Positions 18,668 to 23,330 of a DNA stretch of 23,330 bases are shown piece by piece. Location: positions 1-23,330 of the forward strand of contig DASVWG010000281.1 of NCBI GenBank assembly GCA_036389695.1, read 5' to 3'. The stretch comes from JALZHR01 sp036389695. GTDB lineage: Bacteria > Acidobacteriota > Blastocatellia > Pyrinomonadales > Pyrinomonadaceae. The notes beneath the pieces are model-generated. The model was given only the letters and a program-made list of their open reading frames with translations. It had not been told where the DNA came from and did no database searches. The position numbers and the translations under genes are program-made. Every line of letters begins with the position of its first letter. Position 1 is the stretch's first letter.

Positions 18668-21062
18668 TGGTCGGTTCTACTCCTATTTCTTCGAGGGTTT
18701 CGCGAAGCCTTTCGTCCAGATTCGAGAGCATTAAATCGCCTTTCCGAATGACGTCGGCAATCTGCCCGCTGATAAAATGCCGGTCTTCCGCCAGCAAATC
18801 CTTGCCCGTGATGACGACAATCGGCGTCTGCGCCGTCTGCGGTTCGGAGCGCAGGCGCGCAATCAATTCAAAGCCGCTCATTCCGCCCGGCATATGCAAA
18901 TCGGTCAGAATCGCTAAAGGCGGACGCTTGGTCGCCATCGAAAAGGCAAGCTCGCCGCTCGCCGCGCTGCGCGTTTTATAGCCGCCCTGCTTGAGCGCCG
19001 AAATCAGAAGCTCGCGCACGCCGTATTCGTCGTCGACGACCAGAATATATTCGTTCGCCTTTTCGCCCGGCGCGGTCATCACGGTGCTGAGCGTGTTTAA
19101 AAGGTTGGTCGGCTCGACGGGTTTGACCAGATAACCGCTTGCGCCGAGCCGGTAGCCGAGCGGTTTATTGTCCACAATCGAAACGACGACGACCGGAATC
19201 TGCGCCAGCTGCGAATCGGTTTTCATCGCCTGAAGAACGCGCCAGCCGTCCATTCCCGGCATCATCACGTCGAGCGTGACGGCGACCGGCTGAAGCTTGC
19301 GCGCCAGCAGAATTCCTTCCGCGCCCGTATGCGCGACCTGCACGCGATAACCCGCATTTTCCAGCGTTTCGGTCAAAAGCCGCGTCGAATCGGGAATATC
19401 GTCGATAACCAGTATGAGCGGTTTTTCGTCCGTCGTTTCGACCGTCTTTTTGTCATCTTTTTTGCCCGCTTCGATTAAAACGGAAAGCTCCTGCGGCTGT
19501 CCCGAAACGGCAATCAGAGTTTCTCGTGCCTGCGGCACCGCAAACGGCAAAGTCAGGATAAACGTCGAGCCTTTTTTGTAGTCGGATTCGACCGTTATCG
19601 CGCCGCCGAGCAGTCCGGCAAGCTGTTGGGAAATCGCTAAGCCCAGCCCGAAGCCGCCGACCAAACGCGTGTATGAGCCGTCGACCTGGCGGAAACGCTC
19701 GAAAACCTTGTCGATATTTTCCGCCTTGATGCCGACGCCCGTATCGCGCACCAGCACCTGCCATTTTTGCTTGTCGCTGCTGCGCAGCTCGACGTCAATT
19801 GAGCCTTCGTCGGTAAATTTGATGGCGTTCGAGAATAAGTTCAGCAAAATCTGCCGAATCCGCGCCGGGTCGCTGTAGGCGAACGGGAATTCGCCCGCGA
19901 TTTTCAAGCTGTATTTCAGATTTTTACCGAGCGCCAGAGATTCCAGGTTGCCGAAAGTTTTTTCTATCAGCTCCGGAATGTCGAAATGTTCCAGATGCAG
20001 AGTCAGGCGTCCGGCTTCGATTTTCGACAAATCCAGAACCTCGTCAATCAAACTGAGCAGATGCCGACCGTTGCGCAAAATTCGCTCCAAGCCGTCGCTG
20101 ACCGTTTCCGGCGCAACATTGCCCTTTCGCGTTTTCATCTGCATCAGCTGCGCGAAACCGATAATTGCGGTCAGCGGCGTCCTGAGCTCGTGCGACATAT
20201 TGGCGACGAATTCGGCTTTCAGGCGATTGTATTCTTCCAGCCGCCGGTTTGCCTCGCTCAATTCGTCAATCAATTTGCGGTTTTCGGTCACGTCGTGCAG
20301 CACGACGACCGCGCCGGAAACGTTTTGTTTTTTATCGCGCAGCGGCGCGGCGTTAATGCTGATAATCGCTTCGCTGTCGGCGCGGCGGCGCACGCGCATC
20401 TCGACATTGACGCTCGCTTTGCCTTTGGCGCACGCCAGCTGCCACGGATATTTTCCGGCGGGAAAAGTTTTTCCGTTGAGCCGCGTGATAAGCGGTGTTT
20501 TTCTTTTTGTTTTTTTCTGTCCGGGCTCGAAGATGGAAGCGGCTTCGCCGAGCAGCTCGGCAGCGGCTTGATTCATTTTGACGACCTCGCCGCCGGCGTC
20601 GAAAACAATCAAGCCGTCGGACATCTGCGCGACGACCGATTGCGGCTCGTCGGCGTATTGATGCGCGTCGTCGACGGCGCTTTGCAGACTATACTCGCCC
20701 TGCACGCGGTTGCCGGCTTCGACGGCGAACAGCAGAACGCCGCCGTCCAGCTCGCTGATTTTATAATCCCAGAATGTTTTTCCGCGATTGCCCGCATTGA
20801 CCGGAAAGCCCGAGAAAGTGCGCGGCTTTTTATCTTCCAAAACTTTCCGGAAAGCGGCTTTGACGTTTTCGAAATTTGTTTTGACGACCTCGTCAAAAAG
20901 TTTTCCCGTAATGTCCGCGCCGTCGCCCGCGCCGATTGAGCGCGCGCCCGCCCGATTACAGCGGATAATCCGCATTTCGCGGTCCAGACAGATGATACCT
21001 GCCGAAACCGCTTCAAAAATCTTATCGTCCAACCTTCCCTCGTTCGTCAACCCCGTTGCCAT
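18645..21062 (-). CDS. Soluble hybrid histidine kinase, two PAS-like and two receiver domains
   Basis: The 805-aa protein has, in order, two PAS-like sensor regions (about 10-120 and 135-260), a HisKA dimerisation domain with phosphoacceptor H291 (MSHELRTPLTAIIGF), a HATPase_c domain (N412, DTGVGI 440-445, GFGLGL 470-475), and two receiver domains. REC1 has D554/D555, phosphoacceptor D598 (LDVMMPGMDG) and K647 (VKP). REC2 has D677/D678, D721 (TDLHMPGG) and K774. No transmembrane segment is present, so it senses an intracellular signal. It overlaps the response regulator gene and shares its transcript. Two receivers in the kinase plus a free receiver suggest a branched phosphorelay, although an Hpt domain is not seen here. 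Confidence 0.95.
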   Translation of the reverse strand: MATGLTNEGRLDDKIFEAVSAGIICLDREMRIIRCNRAGARSIGAGDGADITGKLFDEVVKTNFENVKAAFRKVLEDKKPRTFSGFPVNAGNRGKTFWDYKISELDGGVLLFAVEAGNRVQGEYSLQSAVDDAHQYADEPQSVVAQMSDGLIVFDAGGEVVKMNQAAAELLGEAASIFEPGQKKTKRKTPLITRLNGKTFPAGKYPWQLACAKGKASVNVEMRVRRRADSEAIISINAAPLRDKKQNVSGAVVVLHDVTENRKLIDELSEANRRLEEYNRLKAEFVANMSHELRTPLTAIIGFAQLMQMKTRKGNVAPETVSDGLERILRNGRHLLSLIDEVLDLSKIEAGRLTLHLEHFDIPELIEKTFGNLESLALGKNLKYSLKIAGEFPFAYSDPARIRQILLNLFSNAIKFTDEGSIDVELRSSDKQKWQVLVRDTGVGIKAENIDKVFERFRQVDGSYTRLVGGFGLGLAISQQLAGLLGGAITVESDYKKGSTFILTLPFAVPQARETLIAVSGQPQELSVLIEAGKKDDKKTVETTDEKPLILVIDDIPDSTRLLTETLENAGYRVQVAHTGAEGILLARKLQPVAVTLDVMMPGMDGWRVLQAMKTDSQLAQIPVVVVSIVDNKPLGYRLGASGYLVKPVEPTNLLNTLSTVMTAPGEKANEYILVVDDEYGVRELLISALKQGGYKTRSAASGELAFSMATKRPPLAILTDLHMPGGMSGFELIARLRSEPQTAQTPIVVITGKDLLAEDRHFISGQIADVIRKGDLMLSNLDERLRETLEEIGVEPTNGKNNAG

Positions 21063-21172
21063 TATCTGCTGCCAACCCCTTGTTTCCGTTCGTTATCCCG
21101 ACGCGAATTTCATCGGGCAGACTACCAGTAAATAATACTGTAATCGGTGCGAAAATCACAAATAATTAATAT

Positions 21173-21297
21173 TTAGGGAAATTAGGGAAGTTAGGGAAAT
21201 TAAGGAAATTAGGAAATTAGGGAACAAGAAAATATTTTCTCTTTCCCTCCTTCCTCTTTCCTTAATTTCCCTAATTTCCTTCTTTCCCTAATTTCCC
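21173..21297. repeat. Inverted array of 9-base units, TTAGGGAAA type
   Basis: Left arm (21173-21224) has six near-identical units (TTAGGGAAA, -AAG, -AAA, TTAAGGAAA, TTAGGAAA, TTAGGGAAC); right arm (21241-21297) has the complementary TTTCCCTAA series. The loop is short and AT-rich (AAGAAAATATTTTC, itself nearly palindromic). The unit is 9 bases, unlike the 7-mers elsewhere in the window. It occupies the shared upstream region of the divergent kinase and NTF2-like genes, so it could affect both promoters. Confidence 0.9.
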
Positions 21298-21330
21298 AAT
21301 CCGTCGATTTCGGGTTAGATTATTAGCGTT

Positions 21331-21765
21331 ATGAAAAACTATCTCTTTTTATTTTCAATTGTATTTTTTCTGACGGCAAGCGTCTTTGCCCAAAGCGCCG
21401 AGAAAGCCAGAAGCGAAATCCGGAAGGTCATGGACGCGCAGGCGGCGGCGTGGAACGAAGGCTCAATCGAAGGCTTTATGCATGGCTACTGGAAATCGGA
21501 AAATCTCGTTTTCGTCTCCGGCGACAACGTCCGGCGCGGCTGGCAGGGCGTGACCGACAACTACAAGAAAAGCTACAACACGCGCGCGAAAATGGGCGTT
21601 TTGACGTTTTCAGATTTGGAAATCACAATCTTGTCGAAAGACTCGGCGGTCGTGCTCGGACGCTGGAAAGTCGCGCACGAACCGAAGGACAGCCAGGGAC
21701 GCTTTACTTTGATTTTCCGCAAATTCAAAGACGGCTGGAAAATCGTCCACGATCACACGTCGTAA
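21331..21765 (+). CDS. Secreted NTF2-like (SnoaL/DUF4440-type) protein
   Basis: The 144-aa protein has a signal peptide (residues 1-20, cleavage before QSAEK) and an NTF2-like cone fold: AWNEGSIEGFMHGYW, then LVFVSGDNVRRGWQGV, then SAVVLGRWKVAH, then GRFTLIFRKFKDGWKIVHDHTS. This is typical of DUF4440/SnoaL-like proteins, which include isomerases, binding proteins and catalytically inactive members. His and Trp residues line the expected pocket, but a function cannot be assigned. Its promoter lies in or near the TTAGGGAAA array. The ATG at 21331 has a weak ribosome site. Confidence 0.88.
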   Translation: MKNYLFLFSIVFFLTASVFAQSAEKARSEIRKVMDAQAAAWNEGSIEGFMHGYWKSENLVFVSGDNVRRGWQGVTDNYKKSYNTRAKMGVLTFSDLEITILSKDSAVVLGRWKVAHEPKDSQGRFTLIFRKFKDGWKIVHDHTS

Positions 21766-21858
21766 ATTACGAATTAAAAATTACGAATTACGAATTAGAT
21801 TGAATTAACTCAAGTGTTCGAATTTATTCAACCATTCTTAATTCTTAATTTTTAATTG
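21766..21858. repeat. AT-rich inverted heptamer-like array, TACGAAT / CTTAATT type
   Basis: Left: ATTACGAATTA units with TACGAAT repeated in tandem (21766-21808); right: TTCTTAATTCTTAATTTTTAAT (21834 onward). The arms pair imperfectly around GTTCG. The array starts on the base after the stop codon of the NTF2-like gene, like the array at 7072. Confidence 0.75.
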
Positions 21859-21961
21859 ATTTCAGTAATTACAAAAAAATTACTTTTAAAAAAGCGTTTT
21901 CGGTTTAAGATAAACGGCGAAAGCACGCTCCCGCAGTAAAATTCAACCTGAGGAGTTTGAA

Positions 21962-22390
21962 ATGAATATCGCCGTGAAAATCAGTCTTTTGTCGTCCGGT
22001 CTTTTTCTTTTGTCGGGTATGCTCATCGGCATTATCAAATACCGGCAAATGATGACGAGCGCCGAGCATAACGCGCCGGTTTATATAGATATCGCGCATC
22101 GCGTGGCTTTTTTTTACAGCTTTGCGATGCTGGTCATTGCCAGATTGCTCGAATACAATTCGTTTGCCGAAACGTTTCAGCTCGGCGCGGTCGCATTGAT
22201 TCTCGTATTTTTCGTCTCGACCGTCATCGGGCATCTGGTCAACGGTTTAAAAAACGAAACCGACAACATCTTCGGCGAGCGCAGCTTTTCGACGACGTGG
22301 TATATGTATCTGCTGATTGCCGGTCACATCGGCGGCTTGTCGTTCATCATCTGGGGCTTTGTCGCGACCCAATTTTTAAATATGAATTAA
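21962..22390 (+). CDS. Four-helix integral membrane protein
   Basis: The 142-aa product has four hydrophobic helices at about 7-26, 43-62, 71-93 and 112-136. Histidines H36, H46, H91 and H122 sit in or at the ends of the helices and could bind heme or metal. The overall layout resembles small four-helix membrane enzymes such as hydroxylaminobenzene mutase or styrene oxide isomerase, but I would not assign either. The start is supported by GAGGAG about 7 bases upstream. The stop codon overlaps the next start codon by one base (TAATG), showing translational coupling. Confidence 0.85.
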   Translation: MNIAVKISLLSSGLFLLSGMLIGIIKYRQMMTSAEHNAPVYIDIAHRVAFFYSFAMLVIARLLEYNSFAETFQLGAVALILVFFVSTVIGHLVNGLKNETDNIFGERSFSTTWYMYLLIAGHIGGLSFIIWGFVATQFLNMN

Positions 22391-22803
22391 TGAAAAAAAC
22401 GCTTCTTTACCGCCTTTTCGGCATCGGAAAAATCCCCGCCCGATACCGCGCCGCTGCGGCGAGCGAAGGCATTCTGCTGTCCGACGAAGGCATCAAAGGC
22501 TCGGTCACCTACCGAAATTTCCGCTCGCCGCAAAGATACGCCAACTGGAAACGCCAATGGTACACCGCTTCAATTATTCTCACCCGAACGCGCCTGCTCG
22601 CCTTTCAATATTCAACCCCAATCATCGACGTCCCTTTAACCGACGAACGCTTCCAACGCCTTCAATTCTCGCTCGAAGACGAAACCGCTTTACTAATCGC
22701 CTTCGACGCCTCGCTGTTTCACGACGACTGGTCGGGAACGATTGAATATCGTTTTAAAACGCCGCAAGCGCAGGCATTTTTCGATAGACTGCGCGGGCGA
22801 TAA
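22390..22803 (+). CDS. Small cytoplasmic beta-rich protein (PH-like), coupled to the membrane protein
   Basis: The 137-aa protein starts at the ATG in TAATG, sharing one base with the upstream stop. A longer frame from 22297 would overlap the membrane protein and is not preferred. The body has alternating strands (WYTASIILTRTRLLAFQY, IIDVPLTDERFQRLQFS, LLIAFDASLFH) and a C-terminal helix (AQAFFDRLRG), similar to PH/GRAM-like folds. No signal peptide or cysteine is present. Tight coupling suggests that it works with the four-helix membrane protein, perhaps at the cytoplasmic face. The family is not recognised. Confidence 0.82.
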   Translation: MKKTLLYRLFGIGKIPARYRAAAASEGILLSDEGIKGSVTYRNFRSPQRYANWKRQWYTASIILTRTRLLAFQYSTPIIDVPLTDERFQRLQFSLEDETALLIAFDASLFHDDWSGTIEYRFKTPQAQAFFDRLRGR

Positions 22804-22911
22804 ATTCACCTGTCAGATAAAATTCGCGAATTGTAACGGCGTAAATTTTTGCTTGGCAAGACAGGCAAATTCAATTATCATCAAGCGAACGACAACATAA
22901 AGTATTACCAG

Positions 22912-22943
22912 AGGCAGAAACGCGACCTTAATTGAGCGTGTTT
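22912..22943 (+). repeat. Solitary copy of the AGGCAGAAACGCGAC dispersed repeat
   Basis: AGGCAGAAACGCGAC (22912-22926), seven variable bases, then GAGCGTGTTT (22934-22943). It matches the unit of the inverted repeat at 5084-5204 in both conserved blocks and in the exact seven-base spacing. No inverted partner is nearby. It lies about 78 bases before the gene at 23021 and in the same orientation as the left arm of the pair at 5084. Confidence 0.88.
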
Positions 22944-23020
22944 TTCTCGTAATTTATTAACGCGCTTGTAAACACTCGCATTGCCGACCACATATTCAAT
23001 TAATCTGGAGGAAATAATCT

Positions 23021-23330
23021 ATGGAACCCATAACATTAACGGCTCTCGCAGTATTTCTCGCGCCGTTTTTTACGAAAGCGGGCGAAACTTTAGCCGTCGA
23101 AAGCGTCAAGCTCGCGTTGGAAAAAAAGCAGGACATCAAGGATAGATTTCTCGCTCTTTTCCAGCGCGATGAATTTATCTCGCTCGGTTTAAACGAGCAG
23201 CAAAGTCCTGAAGAAGTCAAAGCCTTAATTTCCGCCAAGCCGGAAGTTGCCGAAGAAGTTCAAAAGAAGTTTGAAGCGAATCCCGACCTGCTCAAAGAAT
23301 TGCTTGAGATTATCAAACAGCAAGCGGGCA
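23021..23330 (+). CDS. Partial gene, unknown function, runs off the right edge
   Basis: The ATG at 23021 has a strong ribosome site GGAGGA (23007-23012), 8 bases upstream. At least 103 residues are readable with no stop. The N-terminus is mildly hydrophobic (ITLTALAVFLAPFFTKAG), followed by charged amphipathic helices (ALEKKQDIKDRFLALF, EEVQKKFEANPDLLKELLEII). It is not a classic signal peptide; a membrane-associated or oligomerising start is possible. Some proteins of effector-associated conflict systems have similar N-termini, but this is a loose resemblance. Identity requires the sequence beyond the window. Confidence 0.8.
   Translation, partial: MEPITLTALAVFLAPFFTKAGETLAVESVKLALEKKQDIKDRFLALFQRDEFISLGLNEQQSPEEVKALISAKPEVAEEVQKKFEANPDLLKELLEIIKQQAG

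Noticed and set aside
19986..20939. 317-aa plus-strand open frame opposite the histidine kinase
   Set aside because: The kinase on the minus strand contains all catalytic motifs; this is the shadow frame.

Overview
The window looks like chromosomal DNA of a Gram-negative, free-living bacterium with about half G+C. Small secreted proteins, an outer-membrane barrel, a VanW protein, a P460 cytochrome and many heptamer-built intergenic repeats together suggest Acidobacteriota (Blastocatellia / Pyrinomonadaceae-like). That placement is inference; there is no rRNA or phylogenetic marker here to prove it. I found no tRNA, rRNA, CRISPR array, transposase or phage gene.

Left part (1-3781): lipA with its own hairpin terminator; then an atypical, AT-rich single-pass membrane protein behind a strongly structured leader (1279-2052); two small charged helical proteins of unknown function (2225-2951); and a secreted cytochrome P460 gene interrupted by one in-frame TGA (3092-3781).

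Centre (3909-11425, plus strand): an exported Ntn hydrolase of the choloylglycine / penicillin V acylase type; a long inverted repeat; a 74-aa two-CxxC protein; an FHA-TM-M15-like peptidase that may join Ser/Thr phosphorylation sensing to wall hydrolysis; and a 1029-aa NorD/CbbO-like VWA protein without its usual MoxR ATPase. Convergent to it is an easily missed 53-aa membrane protein (10301-10462, minus). A single-pass low-complexity protein follows and ends at a strong bidirectional terminator.

Minus-strand block (11516-21062): a cupin gene behind a near-consensus sigma-54 promoter; a beta-barrel protein and a secreted protein with a GTG start; a PH-like protein overlapping the end of a VanW-glycosyltransferase fusion; a PduO-type cobalamin adenosyltransferase; a RibD/DHFR-like reductase; a voltage-gated-type K+ channel; and a soluble hybrid histidine kinase overlapping a single-domain response regulator. 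Three copies of one AAAATGC-heptamer element separate genes in this block.

Right part (21331-23330, plus strand): a secreted NTF2-like protein, a four-helix membrane protein translationally coupled to a small cytoplasmic protein, and a gene that runs off the right edge.

The strongest non-genic signal is a set of inverted arrays built from short tandem units, most of them 7-mers. The unit differs from site to site, and arrays usually begin within a few bases of a stop codon. Two arrays lie inside the FHA gene in the linker before the membrane helix. The other most checkable observations are the sigma-54 promoter of the cupin gene, the P460 in-frame TGA, the VanW-glycosyltransferase fusion and the orphan VWA protein.
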